This document shows, in pieces, positions 16,560 to 25,527 of a DNA stretch of 48,684 nt. Source of the DNA: Oscillospiraceae bacterium (GTDB lineage Bacteria; Bacillota; Clostridia; UBA1381); contig JAFLUB010000020.1 in assembly GCA_022509025.1 (NCBI GenBank), forward strand, positions 1 to 48,684. The letters run 5' to 3'. The notes under the pieces are model-generated. The model saw only the letters and a list, made by a program, of their open reading frames with translations. It did no database searches and was not told where the DNA came from. The position numbers were made by a program, and so were the translations under genes. Each line of letters opens with the position of its first letter. Position 1 is the stretch's first letter.

Positions 16560-17416
16560 TTAAGGTTGAAAATTTAAGCTATACCTATCAGCCCGGCACA
16601 CCATTTGAACATCACGCGCTTTTTGATGTTAATCTTGAAATTGCGGACGGAACGCTTACCGCGCTTATAGGTCATACCGGCAGCGGCAAGTCCACACTGA
16701 TACAGCATTTTAATGCGCTTATGAAACCGACTGAGGGAAGAATTTTTGTAAGCGGAATTGACATTACCGCGCCGAAAACGGATTTAAAGCTCCTGAGGCG
16801 TAAGGTCGGTCTTGTTTTTCAGTATCCGGAGCATCAGCTTTTTGAAGAGACCGTATATAAGGATATAGCGTTCGGTCCGAAGAACATGGGGCTTAGTGAA
16901 AATGAAATTGACGAAAGAGTAAAAAGAAGCGCCTATCTTGTCGGACTTAAGGAAAAATATCTTGACCGTTCGCCGTTCGATTTGTCCGGCGGACAGAAAC
17001 GCCGCGCGGCTATCGCGGGCGTAATAGCAATGAACCCTGAGGTTCTTATACTCGACGAGCCTACGGCAGGACTTGACCCGAAAGGCAGAGACAGTATCTT
17101 GGCAGTGATAAAAAGGCTTCATGAGGAAAACAAAGATATGATAATTATCTTTGTGTCACACTCAATGGAGGACGTGGCAAAAACAGCCGAGAATATAATC
17201 GTTATGAACGAGGGGAAAGTGGAGACCAAAGGAACTGTGGCGGAGGTCTTTTCCAAAACACAGCGTTTACAGGAAATAGGTCTTAACGTGCCGCAGATAA
17301 CGCTTCTTGCAGATAAGCTGAAAAAAGCGGGATTTAAATTACCCGATGATATTTACACTGTAAACTACGCCGCGGACGCTATAGCAAAAACTTTAGGAGG
17401 TGGCGGAAATATTTAA
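16556..17416 (+). CDS. ecfA2: energy-coupling factor transporter ATPase EcfA2
   Basis: The 286-aa ABC ATPase has Walker [11 protein letters not shown]-loop [14 protein letters not shown], signature LSGGQKRR and Walker [12 protein letters not shown], then VSHSMEDVA. The EHQLFEETV segment is characteristic of EcfA2. The start is ATG 16,556, inside the ecfA1 stop, with GGGAGG upstream. An in-frame ATG 14 codons earlier would sit within ecfA1 and is not needed. Confidence 0.95.
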   Translation: MIKVENLSYTYQPGTPFEHHALFDVNLEIADGTLTALIGHTGSGKSTLIQHFNALMKPTEGRIFVSGIDITAPKTDLKLLRRKVGLVFQYPEHQLFEETVYKDIAFGPKNMGLSENEIDERVKRSAYLVGLKEKYLDRSPFDLSGGQKRRAAIAGVIAMNPEVLILDEPTAGLDPKGRDSILAVIKRLHEENKDMIIIFVSHSMEDVAKTAENIIVMNEGKVETKGTVAEVFSKTQRLQEIGLNVPQITLLADKLKKAGFKLPDDIYTVNYAADAIAKTLGGGGNI

Positions 17417-18227
17417 AGATATAATAATCGGACAGTATATTCCGGGAAAATCACCTCTGCACAGACTCAACCCGGTTGTGAAAATAATATTTGCCGTTGC
17501 TTACATTGCGGTATTGTTTCTTATAGATAAACCGATTCCTTATTTTATATTTACTTTATATACGCTCACGCTTGTTATCATAAGCGGGATTAATATAAAA
17601 ATAATTTTAAAGGGAATACGTCCGATGCTGTGGATTTTTATATTCACTGCGGTACTCAACGTATTTATGACTCCCGGCGAAACGATATGGTCTGTGCCTG
17701 TTTTTTCGTGGAGTCTGAAAATCACAAAAGAGGGCGTTTATGCGGGAGCGATGATAACGGTAAGGCTTCTTTATCTTATTACCGGCACATCACTTCTAAC
17801 GCTTACCACATCACCGCTTCAGCTTACGGACGGAATTGAAAAGCTTTTAAGTCCGCTAAAAAAAATAAAGGTACCGGCAAGTGAAATAGCGATGATGATG
17901 ACGATTGCGATACGCTTTATTCCGACGCTTGCGGAGGAAACGGATAAGATTATGAAAGCGCAGACAGCGCGCGGCGCGGATTTTCAGTCAGGGAATATTA
18001 TAAAACGCGCAAAGGCTATGGTACCTCTATTAGTTCCTCTGTTTATAAGCGCGTTCCGCCGCGCGGACGAGCTTGCCACGGCAATGGAGGCGCGCTGCTA
18101 CGTGAGCGGAGCAAAACGCACGCGGATGAAAGAAACCAGGTTCACGTTTCTTGATATAAGGGCATTAATAATATTTTCAGTTGCATGCGCCGCGCTTATT
18201 GCGGCACAGCATTGGATATATCTTTAG
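17400..18227 (+). CDS. ecfT: energy-coupling factor transporter transmembrane protein EcfT
   Basis: The 275-aa product starts with the family signature IIIGQYIPGKSPLHRLNPVVKI and has about five transmembrane helices. The two Ala-Arg-Gly-type coupling segments are QTARGADF and TAMEARCYV. The start is uncertain: GTG 17,400 has AGGAGG directly abutting it, too close for normal initiation, and an in-frame ATA at 17,409 would have ideal spacing. The start region overlaps the end of ecfA2. S-components served by this module are not in the window, apart from a possible S-component-like Gx protein at 13.7 kb. Confidence 0.93.
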   Translation: MAEIFKDIIIGQYIPGKSPLHRLNPVVKIIFAVAYIAVLFLIDKPIPYFIFTLYTLTLVIISGINIKIILKGIRPMLWIFIFTAVLNVFMTPGETIWSVPVFSWSLKITKEGVYAGAMITVRLLYLITGTSLLTLTTSPLQLTDGIEKLLSPLKKIKVPASEIAMMMTIAIRFIPTLAEETDKIMKAQTARGADFQSGNIIKRAKAMVPLLVPLFISAFRRADELATAMEARCYVSGAKRTRMKETRFTFLDIRALIIFSVACAALIAAQHWIYL

Positions 18228-18255
18228 ATTGAATTTTAGTATGGGAAATGATATA

Positions 18256-18990
18256 ATGAATATTAAACTCAGACTTCAATATGACGGTACGGCATACCAC
18301 GGCTGGCAGATACAGAAAAATAGTATGACTGTACAGGAAACCGTAACAAAAGCTATTGAAAAAATCACAGGCGAAAAGGTGACAGTTACAGGCTGCGGAC
18401 GAACCGACACGGGTGTTCACGCGGAAAATTACGTTTGTAATTTCCACACAAACGCGTCCATTCCTGCGGAAAAAATTCCCTATGCTTTAAATACTGTCTT
18501 GCCAAACGATATAGTAGCTTCAGGCGCGGAGGAAACAGACGATGATTTTCACTCGTCACGAAGCGCCCTGAAAAAAAGGTATGTGTATAGAATATTAAAC
18601 CGAGAGTTTCCCGACGCTGTGCTTTGCCGCTATGCGTGGCATTATAAATATCCTCTTGATACAGATAAAATGCAAGAGGCGGCAAAAGCGTTTTTAGGCG
18701 AGCATGATTTTATAGGGTTTGCATCAAGCGGTTTTTCAGTAAAAACAACCGTAAGGGAAATTTATTCTTTAGATGTTTCGCGTGAAAAAGACCTGATAAC
18801 TATTGACATAACGGGAAACGGGTTTTTATATAACATGGTGCGTATAATAACGGGCACTCTTGTATATGCCGGGAATGGGAGAATAAACGTTTCCGATATA
18901 CCTGATATAATAGCTTCAAAAGACCGTAACCGCGCCGGCATAACCGCGCCGCCTGAGGGACTTTGCTTAAAGGAGGTGTATTATCGGTGA
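18256..18990 (+). CDS. truA: tRNA pseudouridine(38-40) synthase TruA
   Basis: The 244-aa product has the N-terminal LQYDGTAYHGWQIQ, catalytic Asp in GCGRTDTGVHA, and FLYNMVRIITGTL near the C-terminus. It isomerises U38-U40 in tRNA anticodon stems. ATG 18,256 gives the conserved start. The frame is open 25 codons further into the ecfT end. ecfA1-A2-T-truA is the standard Firmicute order, but the flanking rplQ and rplM-rpsI genes are missing here. Confidence 0.95.
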   Translation: MNIKLRLQYDGTAYHGWQIQKNSMTVQETVTKAIEKITGEKVTVTGCGRTDTGVHAENYVCNFHTNASIPAEKIPYALNTVLPNDIVASGAEETDDDFHSSRSALKKRYVYRILNREFPDAVLCRYAWHYKYPLDTDKMQEAAKAFLGEHDFIGFASSGFSVKTTVREIYSLDVSREKDLITIDITGNGFLYNMVRIITGTLVYAGNGRINVSDIPDIIASKDRNRAGITAPPEGLCLKEVYYR

Positions 18991-20360
18991 AAAAGGATAA
19001 TGACATTATAAATGAAAGTTCGATTAATGACCTTATCCGATATTCAGAAAATGAAGAAAAAAATAATACACCTGAAAAAACTGATTTTTCAGATGATTTA
19101 AATAAAACAGGATATACGAAAGAAAAAAAGTCCGCGAAGCGGGTAAAAGACAATATTGATAATGACTATGTTCATTACAGAAAAGATTCCGGTGGTACAA
19201 AAAAGGGTGTTATTGTCGGAATAATTATAGGATTAATTGTCGTTATTATTTTCATAAGTGTAGACTCAGAGTTATCCGGAAAATATAAAAATAATTTTCT
19301 CAGTAATTTCTCCAATATTTTAAGAAATTTTAAACAGGATGAAGATGCTTTAATTCCGATGCCTACTCCCGGTATACAGTACAGAACCGAAATTGCCGGA
19401 AACACAATCATATCAATGGAGAAAGCAAATGAAATGAAGTTTGTTCCGTATAAAGACGGTATACTTTGCGCGAATACGAATTATATGTCATACATAGACA
19501 TGACGGGAAAAATTGTGTGGAAAGAGGAAACGGCAATTGTAAATCCTATCCTGAAAGCCGCCGGTAGCTATATTCTGCTTGCGGAAAACGGCAGGAGCAA
19601 GATATGTCTTTATAATGACAGAAAGCTTGTTTACGAAACTGACGATCCCGATACAATATTGGCGGCAAAATTATCTTCAAACGGAGATGTGGTTATTGTT
19701 ACGGATAAGGCCTCATACAAGGGAGGAATATCCGTATATAATAAAACAGGCGCGCAGATTTTTTCATGGGCATCCGGCAGTGATACGGTTATAAGCGCGG
19801 ATATTTCCTCCTCGTCAAGACGCGTTGGTGTCGCGCTTTTAAACACAGATACATATGCAAAAAGCGTAATACATCTTTTTAATGTCAATGAAACAGACAG
19901 CTACGCTAAAATAGACGTTGATAATACTGTCGTTTTCGATGTCGAATTTACCGGTGATACATTAAATGTAACCGGCGACAACAGAATTATCGGTGTATCG
20001 GCAGCAGGAAAGCTCTTATATGACAACACCTTTGAAAATGTGCAGCTTATTCATTCTGCTATAGACGAGAAGGGAAATAAGATTTTATCGTTTGATGATG
20101 GAAATACTCCATTAATCAGTGTTTATTCCGGTAAGGGTAAGCTGAAGAACAGCGTTGCTCTTACAGGAGAAATTGATTTAATCGATATAAATAAAAAAAA
20201 TGCTCTTTTCAATATCGGCAGAGATATCTACTTCGGAAAACTGAATTCAAAGTATATGACAAAGTATACCGCGACAATGGATATACGAAATCTGTATATT
20301 ATATCGGATAACTCTTTCGTCATTGTATACTCGAACAGTATTGAAGTTATTACAATTTAA
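18987..20360 (+). CDS. DUF5711 family membrane-anchored propeller-like protein
   Basis: The 457-aa product has a charged cytoplasmic N-terminus (about 1-70), one transmembrane helix (GVIVGIIIGLIVVIIFISV, about 74-92) and an extracellular region of WD/PQQ-like strands (GTIVWKEE-type, VYNKTGAQIFSWASG). It resembles the DUF5711 family, which in Clostridia commonly precedes cvpA as it does here. The GTG start overlaps the truA stop (GTGA), with AGGAGG 10 nt upstream. The molecular role is unknown. Confidence 0.78.
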   Translation: MKKDNDIINESSINDLIRYSENEEKNNTPEKTDFSDDLNKTGYTKEKKSAKRVKDNIDNDYVHYRKDSGGTKKGVIVGIIIGLIVVIIFISVDSELSGKYKNNFLSNFSNILRNFKQDEDALIPMPTPGIQYRTEIAGNTIISMEKANEMKFVPYKDGILCANTNYMSYIDMTGKIVWKEETAIVNPILKAAGSYILLAENGRSKICLYNDRKLVYETDDPDTILAAKLSSNGDVVIVTDKASYKGGISVYNKTGAQIFSWASGSDTVISADISSSSRRVGVALLNTDTYAKSVIHLFNVNETDSYAKIDVDNTVVFDVEFTGDTLNVTGDNRIIGVSAAGKLLYDNTFENVQLIHSAIDEKGNKILSFDDGNTPLISVYSGKGKLKNSVALTGEIDLIDINKKNALFNIGRDIYFGKLNSKYMTKYTATMDIRNLYIISDNSFVIVYSNSIEVITI

Positions 20361-20363
20361 TTA

Positions 20364-20460
20364 AACGTGAAAAAGAAACAAGCAGATTGCCCTTTTGAGG
20401 AACGTCGACGTATATGTATACTTCAAGTAAGGATAAGATGCGCTGTTTATCTTTCACGTT
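20364..20460 (+). repeat. hairpin repeat element, copy 1 (before cvpA)
   Basis: The ends AACGTGAAA and TTTCACGTT are perfect inverted repeats. The interior AAGCAGATTGCCCTTTTGAG, then GAACG, GACGTAT and TATACTTCAAGT, recurs in the same order at 45,008-45,099. The frame running through it (KKKQADCPFEE...) is an artefact of the repeat and is not part of CvpA. Confidence 0.75.
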
Positions 20461-20474
20461 ACATGGGGGTTAAG

Positions 20475-21125
20475 ATGAGTATTATCTTGGATATCATTCT
20501 TGCGGGACTGATTATAATCGCATTTATAGTCGGGTATCGCAAAGGATTTATAAAATCAGTGTGGAAGATAGCAGCGCTTGTTATTACGATTATTCTCGTG
20601 ATGATACTTAAAAATCCGACCGCTGAGTTTCTTTCAGGGACTTCTTTTGCAGATACGCTGCATACAAAAATATCCGAATCTGTTTCTGTCCCGTACGGAG
20701 GCGGAGTGAATATAACAGATGCTTTAAATCTTCCTGAATTTCTGAAGCCTCAGGTAAGCAGCGGTATAGAAAGCGCCGGGAACGTTGTAACCTCGGTAAA
20801 CGAGACTACCGCAAATATGCTCACGTCTGTTTTCATAAAGATTATAGCGGGCGCGGGATTGTTTATAGCAATACGTCTTATCCTGATGGCGGCATATATG
20901 ATAATAAACGGAGCCTCAAAACTGCCGGTGATAAAGGGAGTAAATAAAACGGCAGGCGGATTATTGGGCGTAATTAATATAGTGTTTATCGTTTTTCTTC
21001 TGCTCTCGCTTGTGTCTCTTTTTGCAAGCGCGGACAGCGGTTTGTTTGAAATGATAAACAGCACTTACGTTGTTAAATATTTATATAACTATAATATATT
21101 ACTTCAAATATTTATGAAGATTTAA
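20475..21125 (+). CDS. CvpA family membrane protein
   Basis: The 216-aa product begins SIILDIILAGLIIIAFIVGYRKGF, shown here in pieces SIILDIILAG and FIVGYRKGFIKSVW, the CvpA hallmark. It has about four transmembrane helices with an extracytoplasmic stretch between helices 2 and 3. CvpA proteins are linked to colicin V production and envelope integrity; the exact function is unknown. The start at 20,475 (GGGGGT upstream) is preferred. A start at 20,367 would translate an unrelated repeat. Confidence 0.85.
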   Translation: MSIILDIILAGLIIIAFIVGYRKGFIKSVWKIAALVITIILVMILKNPTAEFLSGTSFADTLHTKISESVSVPYGGGVNITDALNLPEFLKPQVSSGIESAGNVVTSVNETTANMLTSVFIKIIAGAGLFIAIRLILMAAYMIINGASKLPVIKGVNKTAGGLLGVINIVFIVFLLLSLVSLFASADSGLFEMINSTYVVKYLYNYNILLQIFMKI

Positions 21126-21303
21126 GGGAGGATTACCGTGATAAATCACGTTAATTAGATTTAATTGCCCGTGCGGGTTTTTTCTCGCAAGCTTCGAAAA
21201 AAGCACATGGGCATAATCACCACTTAACGCCTTATCTGCCCACGATAAACGCGTTAGTGATTTAAATTATTAATTGTGGGCAGAAAGGCTATGGTGATTA
21301 ATA
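21126..21303 (+). promoter_or_regulatory. repeated structured leader element, copy 2 (before ilvD)
   Basis: Fullest copy. GGGAGG (21,126-21,131) and a GTG six-codon frame come first. TTGCCCGTGC pairs with GCACATGGGCA, with an inner TGCGGG / CTCGCA hairpin using one G-U pair. TTAACGC (21,224-21,230) pairs with GCGTTA (21,251-21,256), and TGCCCAC (21,237-21,243) pairs with GTGGGCA (21,276-21,282). AATCACCA (21,215-21,222) pairs with TGGTGATT (21,292-21,299), five nt before the ATG. It is not a T-box: no conserved T-box sequence is visible. Confidence 0.75.
21138..21158 (+). CDS. six-codon upstream reading frame in the ilvD leader
   Basis: GTG ATA AAT CAC GTT AAT followed by TAG, with GGGAGG 6 nt upstream. 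Its twin before queC keeps start, length and Shine-Dalgarno although the last codons and the stop differ. Whether it is translated or only a palindrome is open. Confidence 0.35.
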   Translation: MINHVN

Positions 21304-22968
21304 ATGTACAGTGACGTAGTAAAAAAAGGTCTGGAAAAGACACCGCACCGCTCGCTTTTCAAAGCGTCGGGATTTACGGATGAGGAATTAAACCGTCCGT
21401 TAATAGGCGTTGTCAGCGCTAAAAACGAGGTTATCCCGGGACACATTCACCTGGATAAGATTGCGGAGGCTGTTAAAACAGGCGTAAGAGTAGCAGGCGG
21501 AACACCGATTGAGTTCCCTGCAATAGGCGTATGCGACGGTATCGCAATGGGACACAAGGGTATGAAATACTCGCTTGCATCACGTGAGCTTATCGCGGAT
21601 TCCATAGAATCAATGTCTATCGCGCATGGTTTTGACGCGCTCGTGCTTATCCCGAACTGTGACAAGATTGTGCCGGGAATGCTTATCGCGGCGGCAAGAC
21701 TGAATATTCCGTCAATCGTTGTCAGCGGCGGACCTATGCTTTCCATGAACTACAACGGCAAGTTCCGTGACCTCAATACAGCGTTTGAGGCAGTCGGCGC
21801 GTTCAAGGCGGGAACAATCGATGAAAAAGAGCTTTTAAATCTTGAAGAGGCGGCTTGTCCGTCATGCGGTTCATGCTCAGGTATGTTCACGGCAAATTCC
21901 ATGAACTGTCTCTCGGAGGTACTTGGTATGGCTCTGCCCGGAAACGGTACAATACCGGCTGTTTATTCAGAGAGAATAAGACTTGCTAAGCACGCGGGCA
22001 TGAAGATTATGGAGCTTCTCGAAAAGGATATTAAGCCGAGAGATATTATAACACCCGATTCGATATATAACGCACTACGCGTAGATATGGCTCTGGGCTG
22101 CAGCACAAACTCAATGCTGCATCTTCCGGCGATAGCTTACGAGGCAAAGGCTCCTATCACGCTTGATTACGCAAACGATATAAGTAAGGAAACACCGAAC
22201 CTGTGCCATCTTGCTCCTGCCGGCGACCACCATGTTCAGGATTTATACGCGGCGGGCGGCGTTCAGGCGCTTATGAACGAGCTTTCAAAGAAGAACCTCT
22301 TAAAGCTTGACACAATAACCGCTACGGGCAAGACTCTCGGTGAAAATATAAAGGACTGCCCTGTTCTTGACTATGAGGTAATCCGTCCTATTGATAACCC
22401 GTACAGTGAAACGGGCGGTATCGCAGTTTTAAAGGGTAATCTCGCTCCTGACGGTTCGGTTGTTAAGAGAAGCGCGGTGGCAAAGGAAATGCTTCAGCAT
22501 GAAGGTCCCGCAAAGGTATATAACAGCGAAGAGGAAGCTATCGCGGCTATTTACGCCGGTGAGATTGTAAAGGGCGACGTTGTTGTTATCCGTTACGAAG
22601 GACCTAAGGGCGGACCGGGTATGCGTGAGATGCTTTCGCCTACCTCTGCTATCTGCGGAATGGGACTTGATAAGGATGTCGCGCTTATCACTGACGGACG
22701 TTTCAGCGGCGCGACCCGCGGCGCGGCAATAGGACATGTTTCTCCTGAAGCTGCCGAGGGCGGACCAATCGCGCTTGTTGAGAACGGTGATATTATTTCA
22801 ATAGATATTGATAATTGTCAGATTAACCTCAACATATCAGACGATGAAATAAATAGGCGCAGAGAAAATCTGAAACCGGTTGAGCCTAAGATTAAGACAG
22901 GATATCTCAGGAGATATTCAAAAATGGTTTCTTCCGCAATTCAGGGCGCGGTTATGATTGATGATTAA
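21304..22968 (+). CDS. ilvD: dihydroxy-acid dehydratase
   Basis: The 554-aa product has full IlvD length and motifs: iron-sulfur ligand regions [11 protein letters not shown] and [19 protein letters not shown], and the C-terminal [20 protein letters not shown] and [10 protein letters not shown]. It dehydrates dihydroxyisovalerate and dihydroxymethylvalerate for valine, isoleucine and leucine. It stands alone without ilvBCN or leu genes. Its start codon follows the repeated leader, whose GGTGAT must serve as the ribosome-binding site, so translation may be conditional. Confidence 0.97.
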   Translation: MYSDVVKKGLEKTPHRSLFKASGFTDEELNRPLIGVVSAKNEVIPGHIHLDKIAEAVKTGVRVAGGTPIEFPAIGVCDGIAMGHKGMKYSLASRELIADSIESMSIAHGFDALVLIPNCDKIVPGMLIAAARLNIPSIVVSGGPMLSMNYNGKFRDLNTAFEAVGAFKAGTIDEKELLNLEEAACPSCGSCSGMFTANSMNCLSEVLGMALPGNGTIPAVYSERIRLAKHAGMKIMELLEKDIKPRDIITPDSIYNALRVDMALGCSTNSMLHLPAIAYEAKAPITLDYANDISKETPNLCHLAPAGDHHVQDLYAAGGVQALMNELSKKNLLKLDTITATGKTLGENIKDCPVLDYEVIRPIDNPYSETGGIAVLKGNLAPDGSVVKRSAVAKEMLQHEGPAKVYNSEEEAIAAIYAGEIVKGDVVVIRYEGPKGGPGMREMLSPTSAICGMGLDKDVALITDGRFSGATRGAAIGHVSPEAAEGGPIALVENGDIISIDIDNCQINLNISDDEINRRRENLKPVEPKIKTGYLRRYSKMVSSAIQGAVMIDD

Positions 22969-23034
22969 TATTATTATAAACAAATTCCACATTATGATTT
23001 GTGCCGCCTTAAAGGCGGAGGAATGGAGATTATA

Positions 23035-25362
23035 ATGATTAAAAAGCTTATGCCTTTATTCCTTTCCGTGCTGTGTCTTACATCATGCGCAAATATAAAC
23101 GGAATAAAGGTAGAAAATCCCGATACTCTTACCGCCGCCGTGCTCTATGCAAACGGAAGCAAAACAGCTCAGAACGCGTATGATACGCTTAAAAAATCGA
23201 CTGCCGCGGCATTGACGGCTGATATGATAGATATGTCAAAGAGGGCGAATTTATCCCGCTATGACATTCTTTATATTGATAAAAGTATCGCAAATATGCC
23301 GTCATTTGACCCGAAAACCATTCAATCCTATGTTTCGGACGGTGGCGGAAGCGTAGTTCTTGATAACGAGCTTTATACTGTATTTGATTCTGATTTTATC
23401 GGCGCGGCGGAGTTCCGGCCGCTTGGCGGCTGTCCGATTTATATGGATTATCCGACAGCCGACAGAGATATCAAGAAATTACAGGGAATACTTGCGGATT
23501 TGTCGAGACAGTACAGAAACCTTGATGACTTTGATTTTCTTTCACGGAAAAGCTACGGTGTTGGAGTTGTTCCGTCAACAGCGCAATGTATTTCCTTAAT
23601 GGACAGAATGGGTATTTACACGGTAAATGAGTACGGAAAAGGATACGTGTTTTTCACAAATCCTCTTTTTCCCGGTGGTGCTGATAACTATCAGTCCTTA
23701 ATCGATTTTAGCGGACTGCTCCGTGATTACTTCGCAGAGTATGTTTCCGTTAAGAAATACGGATATTCCGTTGAAATTATTCCGGGTAGTTTTGCGTCGC
23801 CTGCGGCGGCATGGAAGTATATTGATAATATCGATGACAGTACAATGTCCATATTTGAAAAAATGTGTAAGCCGTACGGTCAGACTCCTTCCTTTACCAA
23901 ACCGGAAAATATTCCATCAGAAGAGCACAGCGGAAAGAAGCTTTCATGTGTATTAAGCGACGGCGGACGTTTTATATTAGATGCCCACGGCGCATACTCC
24001 TGCCCTATTGATATTAACGGTGACGGCATAATGGATATTATTTCCGGCAATGCGGACGGAAACCTGTACTACTCTCAGGGCTCGGGAACAGGCATTGATT
24101 ACAGCTTAAACGCACCTGTTGTTCTTAACGGTACAGACGGAAATCCTGTTTCGGTAGGAACACATTCCGCGCCTACGGCGGCGGATATAGATATGGACGG
24201 TATAGCGGAAATAATCTGCGGCGGCGCAGACGGCAGAATACACTGCTTCGCTGTAACAGACGATATGTCCCTTGAAGATTTGGGCGTTATACTGAATACC
24301 GGTCTTACCAATACAATGCCGTCAGCCGGTGACTTGAACGGTGACGGAGTTACAGATATCGCAGCCGGCTCAGTTGATGGTGAGCTGAGAGTTTATTACG
24401 GTGTGCCGGGTCAGAGCGGAGCGGAATATAACGATTATATAGTAGTTGAAAACGGTATGCCGTGGTACGCGCCGTGTATCGGAGACTTTAACGGCGATGG
24501 CATAAATGAGCTTTATGCCGGTACGGCGGACGGATATATCGTATGCTACGACAGCGATTTTCTTTATAACGGGTATATTGAAGACGATAATTATAACAGC
24601 AGCGGGAATATGCATATGAAGTTCGGTGAAAATTGCGCGCCGGTATTTTATGATGTAAACCATGACGGCGCCCTTGACATTATTGCCGTTTCGTTGAAAT
24701 CAGATTCAAAGCCTGTAAACAGCGCGTCCGTTATTAAGACTAACGCAAGATACTCGCTTCCTCTGTTGTTTTATAATGATTATGACATGATTTATAACGA
24801 CAGAGAATCTGTAGAGAATGAAATTAAATCGGTAAATGAAATTGTAAACGATTATAAATATATCTTTGCAGAAGAAAGCCAACTTGACAAAATGACAGCC
24901 GCGGCAGATAACACGCATGTTGACGCTGTGTGGGAAAATAACGGACTTTCACTGTCCGCATCGGTGAAGGAAAAGGATATACCTCTTTACAATGAGAAAT
25001 ATCAGAAAGCTGTCGGAGTGAAGGTAACATTTGCCGAAGGCGTCGCAGTTGATGAGTTTAACGTTGACGCAAGCGTATATTATAAAAAGGATAACTGCAT
25101 ATATGTGTCTTTGGATAAAGGCGCGCATATTTCAAAAACGGGCGAGAATAACGATATAAATATAACGTCTGTTAATCTCCCCGCAAAAATAAAGAAAGAT
25201 AAAAACGGCGCTAAAATACGCTTCCTTGACGGCGGACTTATGACTGTTTCCGTTAAGGGTCAGACAAAAACCACATCTAAAGGATGGGACACATCATATC
25301 AGGACGGAATAACCGTTTTCAGAAAATACGGAAACGCGGAAACGATTGAAATTGTGAGATAG
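23035..25362 (+). CDS. lipoprotein with FG-GAP/VCBS repeats
   Basis: The 775-aa product has a lipoprotein signal ending LCLTSC (Cys18). An N-terminal domain of about 250 residues has the style of a ThuA/glutamine-amidotransferase-like fold (SRYDILYIDKSIANM, SYVSDGGGSVVLDN). At least five FG-GAP-type calcium-binding repeats follow (DINGDGIMDIISG, DIDMDGIAEIICG, DLNGDGVTDIAAG, DFNGDGINELYAG, DVNHDGALDIIAV). A C-terminal beta-rich region completes the protein. It is likely surface-bound; the ligand is unknown. GGAG lies 6 nt before ATG 23,035, just after a CCGCCTT-AAAGGCGG hairpin. Confidence 0.78.
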   Translation: MIKKLMPLFLSVLCLTSCANINGIKVENPDTLTAAVLYANGSKTAQNAYDTLKKSTAAALTADMIDMSKRANLSRYDILYIDKSIANMPSFDPKTIQSYVSDGGGSVVLDNELYTVFDSDFIGAAEFRPLGGCPIYMDYPTADRDIKKLQGILADLSRQYRNLDDFDFLSRKSYGVGVVPSTAQCISLMDRMGIYTVNEYGKGYVFFTNPLFPGGADNYQSLIDFSGLLRDYFAEYVSVKKYGYSVEIIPGSFASPAAAWKYIDNIDDSTMSIFEKMCKPYGQTPSFTKPENIPSEEHSGKKLSCVLSDGGRFILDAHGAYSCPIDINGDGIMDIISGNADGNLYYSQGSGTGIDYSLNAPVVLNGTDGNPVSVGTHSAPTAADIDMDGIAEIICGGADGRIHCFAVTDDMSLEDLGVILNTGLTNTMPSAGDLNGDGVTDIAAGSVDGELRVYYGVPGQSGAEYNDYIVVENGMPWYAPCIGDFNGDGINELYAGTADGYIVCYDSDFLYNGYIEDDNYNSSGNMHMKFGENCAPVFYDVNHDGALDIIAVSLKSDSKPVNSASVIKTNARYSLPLLFYNDYDMIYNDRESVENEIKSVNEIVNDYKYIFAEESQLDKMTAAADNTHVDAVWENNGLSLSASVKEKDIPLYNEKYQKAVGVKVTFAEGVAVDEFNVDASVYYKKDNCIYVSLDKGAHISKTGENNDINITSVNLPAKIKKDKNGAKIRFLDGGLMTVSVKGQTKTTSKGWDTSYQDGITVFRKYGNAETIEIVR

Positions 25363-25380
25363 CATTCGCAAAGCGAATGC
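25362..25380. repeat. palindrome overlapping the FG-GAP lipoprotein stop codon
   Basis: GCATTCGC-AAA-GCGAATGC is a perfect 8-bp inverted repeat beginning in the stop codon. Downstream, to 25,460, is G-rich sequence including GGAGGCTTACGCACGCTATC, a relative of the 11.7-kb REP-like repeat. Confidence 0.5.
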
Positions 25381-25471
25381 TGGTGTACGGAGTGCCGAAC
25401 AAGCACCAAGGGCGTGTTGCAGGGAGGCTTACGCACGCTATCAACGTATCAAAAAATTTCAATTTACACAC

Positions 25472-25513
25472 AAAAACACACTGCTGAGCATACTGCCCAG
25501 CAGTGTGTTTTTT
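25472..25513. terminator. intrinsic terminator of rpoC (usable in both directions)
   Basis: The stem AAAAACACACTGCTG / CAGCAGTGTGTTTTT has an 11-nt loop and lies 15 bp past the rpoC stop. It also faces the convergent FG-GAP lipoprotein gene. Confidence 0.85.
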
Positions 25514-25527
25514 ATTGTCATCTTATT

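Noticed and set aside
20367-20474. Extended N-terminus of CvpA (KKKQADCPFEE...)
   Set aside because: This stretch is a repeat found again at 45 kb in a non-coding position, and CvpA homology starts at 20,475.
21126-21303. T-box or branched-chain attenuator before ilvD
   Set aside because: No T-box consensus, no terminator with T-run before ilvD, and the upstream frame has too few Ile/Val/Leu codons; the element is shared with non-ilv genes.
22969-23034. Fourth copy of the start-codon leader element before the FG-GAP lipoprotein
   Set aside because: ATGGAGATTATAATG and a GCCTTAAAGGC hairpin look similar to its 3' end, but the TGCCCAC/GTGGGCA and TTAACGC/GCGTTA blocks are missing.
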